From JAXMBX01 sp046349635 (GTDB taxonomy: Bacteria > Planctomycetota > Planctomycetia > Planctomycetales > Planctomycetaceae), in NCBI GenBank assembly GCA_046349635.1, contig JAXMBX010000041.1:1-46422 (forward strand): a DNA stretch of 46,422 bases, read 5' to 3'. The translations under genes were made by a program, and so were the position numbers. The notes below the pieces were generated by a model. The model saw only the letters and a program-made list of their open reading frames with translations. It had not been told where the DNA came from and made no database searches. Positions within the stretch are counted from its first letter, which is position 1; each line of letters starts with the position of its first letter. Shown here piece after piece: positions 36,751-46,422 of this stretch.

Positions 36751-37947
36751 GTGAACGTCAAGTCGATCCAACAAGGCCGCGCTCCCCGACGAGGGGTTCT
36801 GGTTCCCCTCGTCGCTGTCGCGCTTGTGGCTGTGATGGGAGCCATGGCACTCGTCCTGGATCGCCTCTGGCTGGAGATGGGCCGCGTGGAAATGCGGGCC
36901 GCCACGGAAGCCTCCGCCTTGGCGGCTGCACGTGAACTCGCCGGCGATGATCTCCTTCGGGTCAATCCGAATCCCAACAATCGGCTCGATGCCGCACGGG
37001 TCAAAGCAGGCCTCATTTCCCAGCAGAATCTCGTCGTCGGCCAACCCTTGCTGCTGAATACCTCCGCCGGTCAGGATGTCCGCCTGGGTGTGTTGAATAC
37101 CAATCCCGATCCCCAACTCACTCAATTCCAGGAGACCGACAACTCTCCCACCACTGCGGTCGTCATCGGACGGCGAACCCGCTCCCGAAACAATCCCGTC
37201 GCTCTTTTCATCCAGGGAATTTCGAACGCCGATGCGGCGGACCTCGTCGTCACCTCGGAGGCTTCCATCCAGAACCAGGTGGTTGGTCTGCGACCACTGC
37301 AGGGTTTGACGATTCCGACTTTTCCGTTGGGAATTCTCCGCACGGACCCCACAGGCCAGCGCACGGATACCTGGGAAGTCCAGATCGAGCAGCGATTGGG
37401 CAAGGATCAATGGACCTGGGATCCTGAAGGGCACACCGTTGTCAGCGGACCTGACGGGATTCCGGAGATTGTGCTGAATATCCCGCTGACGGACAGTGGC
37501 GGAACTTCTCCCAATGCCTGCTTCCTCCCCTTGGCGAATAAGAAGATTGAGGACGTGACCCGCACGATTCTGCAGGGCTGGTCCGAAACCGACCTGCAAC
37601 CGTTAGGGGGGATTGTTCCCGCTGGTGCGCAATCCTGGTCCACGCTCGGGATGTTCATCGGCCGTGCTGATTTTCAAGAGGCACTCAACCAGAAGCTGGG
37701 GGAGTGCCGTGCCTTGTTTTTATACGACGTTACCGCCAACCCGATCGAATCCGGGACCGCAATGATCACCTGCACGCGCGCCGTCGCGGGAAGAGTCATG
37801 GTCGTCTCGGTTCTTTCGCAGCAGTCGATGCAGATTGTCATCCAACCCGGAGTCCTGGAAACCCGCACCGCGGTTCTGGCCTCCGAATCCGGTTCGACCG
37901 ACTCGGCTTCGAACCCCTACATTTACAAGATCTCGCTGACTCACTGA
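36751..37947 (+). CDS. TadG-like pilus assembly protein
   Basis: A protein of 398 residues starting at GTG 36751, with AAGGA upstream. The N terminus is the Tad-domain type: basic residues, then GVLVPLVAVALVAVMGAMAL as membrane segment, then LDRLWLEMGRVEMRAATEAS and ALAAARELAGDD. This is the pattern of TadG and putative Flp pilus-assembly proteins. About 340 residues of periplasmic sequence follow, with no von Willebrand A domain that I can recognise. It lies between cpaB (38 bp) and cpaF (33 bp) and is surely part of the same transcription unit. The role within the pilus machine is inferred from the N-terminal domain and context. Confidence 0.8.
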   Translation: MNVKSIQQGRAPRRGVLVPLVAVALVAVMGAMALVLDRLWLEMGRVEMRAATEASALAAARELAGDDLLRVNPNPNNRLDAARVKAGLISQQNLVVGQPLLLNTSAGQDVRLGVLNTNPDPQLTQFQETDNSPTTAVVIGRRTRSRNNPVALFIQGISNADAADLVVTSEASIQNQVVGLRPLQGLTIPTFPLGILRTDPTGQRTDTWEVQIEQRLGKDQWTWDPEGHTVVSGPDGIPEIVLNIPLTDSGGTSPNACFLPLANKKIEDVTRTILQGWSETDLQPLGGIVPAGAQSWSTLGMFIGRADFQEALNQKLGECRALFLYDVTANPIESGTAMITCTRAVAGRVMVVSVLSQQSMQIVIQPGVLETRTAVLASESGSTDSASNPYIYKISLTH

Positions 37948-37980
37948 GTGTTCCAGCCTTTAACAGACGCAGGTTTCACG

Positions 37981-39321
<1,341 letters not shown>

Positions 39322-39393
39322 TCCACATTGAACCTGATGGAACTGTTCTGAAGTCCAGAAATCATCGTACAGAACCCCTCAGGAGGGGAGACC

Positions 39394-40267
39394 ATGGCGA
39401 CCTCCAGCCCCGCCCGATTCGACATTCGACCGCAGCCCGCCTTCGCGGACATCCTGCGCGATCGTGAAGAGTACGCACACGGTCCCGAACAGGATCGGAT
39501 GTCCCAGCAGATGAACGGCTGGTTCGATCGGCTGATGCTGCAAAGCGGCACGGAACTCTCTCCTTCGATGGCGCTCGCACTCTGCCTCTGTGCCGCGATC
39601 GCCCTCGGGGGAGCAGCGTTTGTCTGGCAGGAAAACTTCCTGACCACCGCCATTGCATCCGCCATCGGAGCGATCATTCCCCTGATCACCCTGGTCATTA
39701 TCCGTTCCCGCCGGCAGTCCAAGATCACCGAGCAACTGCCCGGCATGGTCGACGAACTCGCCCGCGCCGCAAAGACCGGACGCAGCCTGGAACAATGCCT
39801 GGAACTCGTGATGCACGACACGCCGGCGCCCCTGGGAGAAGAACTTCGCTACTGCGTCCAGAAGATGGAACTGGGATTGTCCACTCCGGAATCGCTCCGC
39901 GAACTCCCGCACCGGACCGGGGTCGTCAGCCCTCAATATTCTTCGCACGGCTCTCGTCGTGCATCATCAGACCGGGGTGACCTCGTCGCCGTGCTGGATC
40001 GCCTGGCCCGCACAATCCGGGACCGCATCAGCTTCCTGGGACGCTTGCAGGCCGCCACCGCGGCCAGCCGCGCTCGGCCATCATGATGCTCGGACTCCCC
40101 CCGCCATCGTGACGTTCTTCGTCTTCCGTGACCCGACTTATTTCGAACGGCTGATGAATTCCAACTGGGGGCGGAATGTCACCATCGCGGCCATCGTCCT
40201 CCAGATCATTGGCGCCATCTGGGTGCGAAATTCTCAAGACCAGCCAGCAGTCGTAAATCACTGTTAA
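39394..40267 (+). CDS. tadB: TadB-like inner-membrane platform protein (frameshifted)
   Basis: It opens at ATG 39394 with a cytosolic region. Two membrane segments follow (MALALCLCAAIALGGAAFVW, TTAIASAIGAIIPLITLVII), then the T2SSF domain (ITEQLPGMVDELARAAKTGR, LEQCLELVMHD). At about 39934 there is an extra C and at about 39975 a missing G. Restoring these two gives VSLNILRTALVVHHQTGGDL, the expected family sequence. Bases are also missing near 40077 and 40097, after which GLPPAIVTFFVFRDPTYFE and the last helix follow. The true stop is probably TAA 40254-40256 or 40265-40267. TadB and TadC form the membrane platform for the CpaF ATPase. The indels sit in homopolymers, so assembly error is the simplest explanation. 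Confidence 0.82.
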
Positions 40268-40346
40268 CTTTTTTTGAAACGTATTCATTCCCGCCGGACA
40301 ACGGGGGAACCGAAGTCCCTCAACACGGCCCGCAGGAAACCGGATC

Positions 40347-41624
40347 ATGAATCCCAATCTGACGACCTGGATTTTTCTGGCTGCTGCTCTTCTGCTGGCG
40401 CTCTTCTCCCTGTTCCGTAAATGGAGACGAAACCGCCCGGCGAACGTGGTCCGTTCTCGCAGCATGGAAACGTCGCGTCAGCCCGAGCAGTTGGCTCCCG
40501 CTGCGGACGAGATGGTGTTCGTCGATTCCCTGCAGGAATCTCACACCCCCGCGGAAACAGTGGCCATTCACGAACCGGCCCTGGTCTCTGCTCCTGCAGA
40601 GCCTATGACGGAAACCGTGCCCGGCGAAGCCTGGGGAGCGATGCCCAGGCCGGTCAGTATTCCGCGCAAAGGAACCAACGGTTACGCGCGCCGCACGACG
40701 TTCGAAAGCCTCGCCCCTTCAGGCAAGGAAGATCGTCTCCCCCGCATCGAGCCGGGGGACATTCCTCTGAGTGGGACAGGGGACTACGTCCTCGGCGGCG
40801 TGACACCGGTTCTTTCGGCGATGCTGCCCGAATCGTCTCAGCGGCAACAGGAGACCAAAAAAGAACTCCTCCTCGCGGGATTCTATCAGCCCCATGCGCT
40901 CCAGAATCTGAACGCCGTCCGCTACTTCCTCATTATTCTCTCGCTGCTTGTCTTCGGGACGCTGTTCGCCATCGCCCCGCCGCGTGCGGAAATGCCGATC
41001 CTGGGGATCATGGTCGCGTTTGCAATCATGGGCTGGGCGTTGCCCCGCTTGTATGTCCGCGGAAAGGCCGCGGAACGCAAAAGCCAGATCGAGCGGGCAC
41101 TTCCCGACGTCCTCGACATGCTGAACATGTGCGTCAGTCAGGGAATGATTCCGCTGACCGCTATGGAGCGCGTGACCGCGGAATTGGGAGACGTCTATCC
41201 CGATCTGACTCAGGAACTGCGGATCGTTGCCGAGCAGGCCAAAATCGGAACGATGGCCCAGGCCCTCGAAAACATGAAGGAACGCCTCGAAATCCCCGAG
41301 GTCCATTCCTTCACCAACCTGCTCCTGCAGACCGAACGGATGGGGACCAGCGTCTCCGCGGCTCTCGCGGAATACGCGGAACGGATGCGCGAAAGCCTCC
41401 GTCAACGGGCCGACCAGAAAGCGAACCAGGCCTCCTTCAAGCTCCTGTTCCCGACCGTCCTCTGCCTGATGCCGGCGGTCTATATGTTCCTGCTCGGTCC
41501 TTCGATCATCGAACTCTCCGACTTCTTCAACGGTCGGAACCAGACCGTCAATAACGCCAACCAGGCGTTCCAGCGATATAACGAAAACCGGTCGGCGGTC
41601 CTCAACAACGGCGTCGGCAACTGA
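40347..41624 (+). CDS. tadC: TadC-like inner-membrane platform protein
   Basis: A protein of 425 residues, longer than typical TadC because of an N-terminal extension. One membrane segment (TTWIFLAAALLLALFSLF) is followed by a linker of about 130 residues with Pro/Glu-rich character. The T2SSF core then starts near residue 160: two helices (YFLIILSLLVFGTLFAIAPP, MVAFAIMGWALPRLYVRG), then ALPDVLDMLNMCVSQGMIPL, the family block, and RMGTSVSAALAEYAERMRES. A last membrane segment is FPTVLCLMPAVYMFLLGPSI. It pairs with TadB to form the platform. The gene is intact, 79 bp after tadB, and is the last recognisable pilus gene. Confidence 0.88.
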   Translation: MNPNLTTWIFLAAALLLALFSLFRKWRRNRPANVVRSRSMETSRQPEQLAPAADEMVFVDSLQESHTPAETVAIHEPALVSAPAEPMTETVPGEAWGAMPRPVSIPRKGTNGYARRTTFESLAPSGKEDRLPRIEPGDIPLSGTGDYVLGGVTPVLSAMLPESSQRQQETKKELLLAGFYQPHALQNLNAVRYFLIILSLLVFGTLFAIAPPRAEMPILGIMVAFAIMGWALPRLYVRGKAAERKSQIERALPDVLDMLNMCVSQGMIPLTAMERVTAELGDVYPDLTQELRIVAEQAKIGTMAQALENMKERLEIPEVHSFTNLLLQTERMGTSVSAALAEYAERMRESLRQRADQKANQASFKLLFPTVLCLMPAVYMFLLGPSIIELSDFFNGRNQTVNNANQAFQRYNENRSAVLNNGVGN

Positions 41625-41684
41625 CGCAACGCAGATCGAATCGCGGGTTTCGGAAAATGTGATTCTGTACGGAGATTGAGTGGC

Positions 41685-42838
41685 ATGACGTCCTTGACCG
41701 TGGCTCCGATCGGTTACACCTGGAAGACTTCCACGGCGATTCAAAGCCGGATTTTCTACGGCATGAAGGGGTTCCGCGTTCTTCAGCCCGCTTGGCGGGA
41801 TCTTCTGGGGGATGGCTCCGGACATCAGTTCTACCACCATCCGGAATGGTTCGCCGCACTCCTTCCCATGGTCCCGCACGAAGACTTCTTCTTTTACGCG
41901 GAAGAGGTGAGTGGCCGCACGACCGCGATCGTCCCCTTGAATCCGGGGCAAACAGCAGATCGGCGGATTCCGCTCCGCTCCATCGAATTCATCTGCAACG
42001 AGCATGTCCCTTGCGATTACATCGTCCGCAACTCACCCGATGCGTTGGGATTGGCGAGCCGCCCACGCGCACTCTCAAGAAAGAACGGATCGGCGGAGAT
42101 CTGCTGTCGCTCTGCAACCTCCCGTATGAAGCTCACGCCCTGCAGGACATGGAACTGACCGCACAGGGAATCCACATCACCCGGCAAAAACGCGTCTGCA
42201 ATTCCCTGCGGATCGACAACTACGAAACCATGCTGGCGGGATTCTCCGAGAACTTCCGGAACAATCTGCGCAGAGCCAGAAACAAGCTCGACCAGACGGT
42301 CGATGTCCGTTTCGAATGGACGCAGGACGTCGCTGGACTGGAGTCAGCGTATGAGCGGTTCTTGAGTGTGGAAGCCGCCGGATGGAAAGGAGAGCAAGGA
42401 ACGTCCATCTCCCAGGGATCCCATCGCCCGGAAATTCTACAGTGATCTGATCCAACAGCTTGGTCCTTCAGGTCAGTGCGCCATTTTCCCGATGACCGTG
42501 GAAGGCAAGGCCATCGCAGGCCAGTTTGCTCTGCTAGACGGAAATACGTGTTACCTGTTGAAAATCGGCTACGACGAAAACTACAAACATCTCTCCCCCG
42601 GCAACATGCTGCTGGAGCAGTTGCAACGCCTGCAGAATAGCAACATCCGGCAGGTGAATCTCATCACCGGATGGATTGGCACGAGAACTGGAAACCGGAA
42701 CCCTCGCCGGTCATGAACCATTTCCTCTTCAACCTGACGTCGAGGGGGCTTCTCGCCTACACGTTGCACCAGGGGAATTCGCTCCGCAAACAATGGGGGC
42801 ACGACGAGCCTATCGAATCGCGAAACTCCACAGCCTGA
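41685..42838 (+). CDS. GNAT/CelD(BcsL)-like acyltransferase (frameshifted)
   Basis: ATG 41685 has GGAG upstream. The N-terminal half includes HHPEWFAALLPMVPHEDFFF and IEFICNEHVPCDYIV. The C half has FRNNLRRARNKLDQTVDVRF, RKFYSDLIQQLGPSGQCAIF and AIAGQFALLDGNTCYLLKIG. It ends YDENYKHLSPGNMLLEQLQR, the hallmark of the Acetyltransf_6 (CelD/BcsL, FemAB-like) family. Frame changes occur at about 42055, 42408 and 42668; the last is repaired by one A (CCGGATGG to CCGGAATGG), giving DWHENWKPEP. The product would be about 384 residues. Members act in exopolysaccharide or cell-envelope assembly. Its position after the Tad genes suggests a surface role, but it may be independent. Confidence 0.75.
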
Positions 42839-42850
42839 CGTCGAAGTCGT

Positions 42851-43844
42851 TCAGGCCGGTAGTTCCTGCGACAGATGAATGAGTCGCCCCCGGACTTCCA
42901 GGCGAACTCGACCGGGGAGATGTGCTGCGGCAAGCCGGACCCAATCCCCCCAACACCGGCACCATTGCTCATGCCCCATGTTTTTGCGCGGCCAATCGTG
43001 CCGTTCCCAGATCTGCCGCAGTGCTTCCTGCTGAACCAAATGTTGTGCGGAACGCCAGATTTTCCGATCGCCGCGCCAACAGCGAGGCCGCATCCTCAAG
43101 CGTGGCCTTGCCGAGGAGACTACCTGCCTCCTGCTGCAACCAGCCTGAAAGTCCGTCTGCAAGGGAGGATAGACGCAATAACGCATCATCCACCTGCGGG
43201 CTGCATTGCGACCGAGCAGGGGGAGCAGTTCGTGACGAATCCGGCGGATGCGCGTGTATCGCACGTCGGTGTTACTGCTATCCGTTCGAAACTCCCGCCC
43301 AAGGCCGCTCAGATAGTCGAGGATGGCACTGCGAGAACAGGTTAAAAAGTGGCCGAACGATCCGCACTCCGGATTTCAAAACGGTCTGTTCCGCGATGCC
43401 CTGCAGTCCCACGAGACCCGTCCCACGCAGGATGGGGATGCAGGACGGTCTCCGCCTGATCGTCGGCCGTGTGCGCAAGTGCAATGCAGGAAAAGTGATG
43501 CGCCACAGCCGTCTGTTCCAGCCATTCGCGGCGGACCTTTCGGGCCGTTTCTTCGATCCCTAGCGCTCATCCGCGAGGGTGGCGACATCAAAATGTTCCA
43601 CGTGGAACATTTTGCAAAGCCCTGTCGCCAACCTCTCGACCCACCGCAACCCTGACTCGACTCTTCGCCGCGCAACCGATGATCGAGATGGGCCACGCAA
43701 TTCGAGACGAAATTCCTCGCGAAGTTCCACCAAGCCGCAACAGGGCAACGCTATCAGCTCCCCCGGAAACCCCACCAGAACCCTGCAGTCACGGAGGGCA
43801 CAAGGCTGCAGGCCCTCAACGATTCGCGGAGAGTCGGGGGGCAT
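42851..43844 (-). CDS. tilS: tRNA(Ile)-lysidine synthase TilS (frameshifted)
   Basis: The ATG at 43844 overlaps the tsaE stop (TGATG). The PP-loop SGGADS is encoded at 43767-43750, followed by VALLR, VAHLDHRLRGEES, GIEETARKVRREWLEQ, ALAHTADDQAETVLHPILRG and GTGLVGLQGI. Then come RYTRIRRIRHELLPLLGR and LVQQEALRQIWERHDWP. This is the full TilS order, ending near residue 330. The blocks lie in at least three frames, with indels spread over 43000-43800. TilS adds lysine to C34 of the AUA-reading tRNA-Ile and is essential in nearly all bacteria, so a truly broken gene would be hard to sustain; sequence errors are likely. Confidence 0.82.
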
Positions 43845-44396
43845 CACGGAGCCCCTCCGGAGTTCTCCCACTCCGCTCGAAGTTTTTCAATCCATGCCAG
43901 CGTTTGTGGATCGTGGGCTTGAAACACGAGCCGCCGTTCGGTTTCACTGGCTGCCGACAGACGCACCCACAACGTGTGAGCCGGGAGCAGTGTCGTCACC
44001 CGGTCTGCCCATTCGACGATGCAGACCCCCTTCCCCGACAGATATTCTTCAGATCCCAGTTCCAGAAATTCGTCCTCGCTGCGGAGCCGATAGGTATCGA
44101 AGTGGGCGACCGGCAAGCGGCCTGAATATTCCTGCACGAGGGCAAACGTGGGACTGTTCACTTCCAGCGGATTGATTTCGAGCCCGGTAGCGATTCCCTG
44201 AGTGAAACGGGTCTTGCCTGCTCCTAAGGAGCCGACGAGTGCGATCACCGTCCCCACCGAACAGGCGTCCCAGCCTCCCCCAGCGCTCGAGCCCGGCTTC
44301 GCTGGTGGAGACGACTTCCCAAACGGATTTCAGTTGTGCCGCATCGGAACGCACGGAACCCTCTTCAATGGACGAAAACAAATGGCTTTCGTCCAT
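43844..44396 (-). CDS. tsaE: tRNA threonylcarbamoyladenosine biosynthesis ATPase TsaE (one frameshift)
   Basis: A protein of about 184 residues. The ATG at 44396 (MDESHLFSSIEEGSV) has GGGGA five bases upstream. The N-terminal block SEAGLERWGRLGRLF leads to GTVIALVGSLGAGKTRFTQG, holding Walker A. NSPTFALVQEYSG, AHFDTYRL and VCIVEWADRV follow, all standard for TsaE. A single-base frame change near 44262, just before the Walker A strand, separates the first 45 residues from the rest. TsaE is needed with TsaB, TsaC and TsaD for t6A37 modification of ANN-decoding tRNAs. The stop overlaps the tilS start, coupling two tRNA-modification genes. The MFS gene is 57 bp upstream. Confidence 0.86.
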
Positions 44397-44452
44397 TGTG
44401 GTCCCCACGGATGCAACCCGCAACCGGGAATCCCCGGATGCAACCGCCAATC

Positions 44453-45992
44453 TCAGACGGCTTTAGCGGGCTGTATCTTCCGAGGCCGGGACGGTTCGCT
44501 GAGATGCGGCACAGGAGTGTTGACCGGCAACAGATCCGTGGATTCCACGAGTTCAGGGACGGTGACATCCACCGTGGTGCCCGTCGTCTCGACGGCGGCA
44601 AACACCGGCGAGGGTACCTGGGATCCGTTTCCGGCTCGAGGCCAGAAGACCACCGCCGCCCGCTTGGAGATCGAGCGACTTGATCCACGGACTGCACAGC
44701 ATCCAGGAGAAGTACCCCAAGGCCATCAGACGGCAGAGGGAGGAGACGCCGAACAGCACCATGTAACTTTCCGGGCGTTCCCCCAGCAGCTTGAGCAGGC
44801 CACCGCCGACGAGTGAGCCAAGGACCAGGCCGTGGAGTTCCCCAGGTTAAACCAGGTCAACAGGCTGGTTCGCTCTTCCTTGGAAATGATCTCGAAGAAG
44901 AGGAGCAGCATCGCGAGTTCATACGCTCAGAAAATCCTGCCGGTCAACTGGACGGTCATCAAGAATCCGAACGACTGCGAGATAATCCACATACTGCTGA
45001 GGGAACCATCCCCGCAGCTCCAAACCACAACAGCCGGCGGGTGCCAAAACGCTGTGCGCCACCACGCTGATGAGGGGCATCGCGAGAGCCTTGGCCAGAA
45101 AACTCGCGGCTACCAGGGTCATGTAGGTCTGGTAGGAGAATCCCAGTTGCTTGAGCATGAAGGGATTGAAATACGGCCCGGAGATGTAGACGGCAAACTG
45201 CACCGAAATGAGATACACGAGCAGCCGCTCGGATCCTCCGCGACGAATACGATTGACCAATTCTCCCAGGCTCACATTCCGATGACTGTGCAACTGCATC
45301 GGAGCTTCGGTCTGCCGGGAGAGGCACAAGACTGACAGAAAACGACAGGTTCCGGCGACCAGAAACAGGATCGCGAAACCGGTCTGCACCCAGCCTCCGC
45401 TCCGGGCGGATTGCAACAGGCATCCCCCCGCGACGAAGCCGAGAAACACGCCGGTCTGCGCAAAGCGGGTTCGGCCCGCGAAATATTTGGAGCGGATCAA
45501 CCGGGGGACGATCGCTTCCGCCCAGGTATTCCAGGCGGGTCCGGTCGCCATGCCGAAACCCCAATAGATCGCCGCCACCGCGAAGACAGCGGGGGTGGAG
45601 ATTTTTCCCACCCACGCGGCAATGACCAGCGGGACGAAACTCAGCGATTGAATCGTGGCACAGAGGAGGATCCAGCGCTTGTGCGAGCCCAGCTTGCGGG
45701 TCGCCAGCGGCGTGAGAAGTTGCAGGATCGCGCCCGCCAGCATCGGCAGGGAGGCAATCAACCCGGCGGCAACTTCTCCCAGGCCCATCGCCAGGACGAA
45801 GGCAGGGAGATAGGTTTCTCCCAGGCCGACCATCAGGCTGAAGAAGAACCCATCCCCGACCATGTATTTCAGGTCGCGTCGGGAACGGCGGCGCAGCTTG
45901 CGCTTGTATTCAGGAGTTTTTAGCTTCGGGGAAGGGGGGACGAGAGACACGGGGGAAGAATGTTGTTCTTCCGCGGGGACGCAAGATATCAC
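44453..45992 (-). CDS. MFS transporter (frameshifted in its C-terminal half)
   Basis: Start GTG 45992. A basic cytosolic N terminus of about 43 residues (PEYKRKLRRRSRRDLKYM) precedes VGDGFFFSLMVGLGETYLPA, the first helix of a 12-helix MFS protein. GSHKRWILLCATIQSLSFVP and AIYWGFGMATGPAWNTWAEA match the family's loop 2-3 and helix 4-5 areas. The frame holds to about 45065, then breaks several times down to about 44650. The expected pieces still appear in order: VQLTGRIFWAYELAMLLLFF, SKEERTSLLTWFNLGNSTAW, MVLFGVSSLCRLMALGYFSW and the tail ESTDLLPVNTPVPHLSEPSR. Total length is about 513 residues. The substrate cannot be inferred. It is the first gene before tsaE-tilS. Confidence 0.77.
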
Positions 45993-46422
45993 GGTCGTTC
46001 CACGCCGGATTTTCCGGGTGGCCTTCTCTTAGTTTGGTCAGACGCAAAAATAGTAAGGGGTGGTGAGAGACTGCCCCGTCTGAGGGTGGGGGAACATAGC
46101 AGATTTTGTCTGGCGTGCAAACAGGTGTCGTCTGCTGATCTGATCTCCCTCTCCAGGCGGTAGTTGCGCCAATGCGACCAATAGGAACACGATCTAAATT
46201 CCCACTGTGCAGTACCATCTTTCGAACGTCAAGACTGTTGTCCAAAATGGGGGGGGCAAACCCCTCAATTTAACGCTGCTGGACGAAGCCGAGACGTAAT
46301 CCACTTTCATTATCGGCAATTCATCCCGCCTCGGACGCAGGTTTGACACGTAATCTTCAACTTCCGTTCACACTTCTTGAGTCTCATTTTCGGGAATGAG
46401 CCTTTTGAGGAAAGAAGTGCAG
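45993..46422. other. Gene-free region at the right end
   Basis: There are 430 bases with no supported gene on either strand. An 8-G run is at 46249-46256. A small hairpin, CTCATT (46383-46388) with AATGAG (46395-46400), is followed by CCTTTT, too weak to call a terminator. The upstream region of the MFS gene must include its promoter, which I could not identify. Confidence 0.5.

Noticed and set aside
44409..44450. Two close copies of CGGATGCAAC as the start of a repeat array
   Set aside because: Only two imperfect copies occur, and they lie in the short spacer between MFS and tsaE and in the tsaE leader; no third unit or regular spacing.
46383..46404. Hairpin CTCATT/AATGAG followed by CCTTTT as a terminator
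   Set aside because: The stem is only six mostly AT pairs, the T run is short, and no gene ends upstream on the plus strand.

Overview
The window reads as a chromosomal segment of a planctomycete. Evidence: a DUF6807 (PmoA-type) protein, a small protein with a planctomycete LEPR-XLL-like N-terminal motif, a CehA/McbA metallohydrolase joined to a PVC-type CxxCH heme-binding protein, a giant alpha-2-macroglobulin with a Gly/Met-rich insert, a DUF2582 winged-helix protein, and a Tad pilus locus. The base composition is moderately GC-rich. I see no rRNA, tRNA, CRISPR array, transposase or phage gene.

Layout. (1) 75-2413: a FIST sensor protein and a divergent secreted DUF6807 protein with a strong terminator. 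(2) 2590-10269, all on minus: a closely spaced run of secreted proteins. In transcription order these are a beta-lactamase-like/DUF5060 glycosidase fusion, a sialidase-like protein, a nucleoside hydrolase, two tandem ChbG/YdjC deacetylases and the LEPR-type small protein. This looks like a glycan/nucleoside scavenging cluster. (3) 10380-15206, plus: promoter, DUF2582 winged helix, TPR protein, M20 peptidase, RlmI-like methyltransferase, small membrane protein. (4) 15297-20002: CehA plus PVC cytochrome, probably one fused protein. (5) 20010-21278 minus: RlmL-like methyltransferase. (6) 21510-27663 plus: alpha-2-macroglobulin of about 2,050 residues. (7) 27912-32137 minus: YfhO-like and DUF2079 multi-pass membrane proteins. 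(8) 32203-34241 plus: nucleoside 2-deoxyribosyltransferase and HD phosphohydrolase. (9) 34434-41624 plus: Tad/Flp pilus genes in the order cpaA, tadE, cpaB, tadG-like, cpaF, tadB, tadC. No secretin, TadZ or Flp pilin gene is visible. (10) 41685-42838 plus: a GNAT/CelD-like acyltransferase. (11) 42851-45992 minus: MFS transporter, TsaE and TilS, the last two coupled by a TGATG overlap.

Two cross-cutting observations matter most. First, several genes are broken by clusters of one-base indels, mostly deletions in short homopolymers: 16.46-17.38 kb, 22.6-25.46 kb, 39.93-40.25 kb and 42.05-45.07 kb. Protein similarity resumes at once in another frame, and essential genes (tilS, tsaE) are hit, so I read these as assembly errors and annotate the genes at full span. 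Second, an imperfect palindromic element of about 60 bp occurs twice, 27 kb apart. Each copy lies just downstream of a stop codon and in the same orientation relative to the upstream gene. It appears to be a dispersed 3'-flanking repeat.
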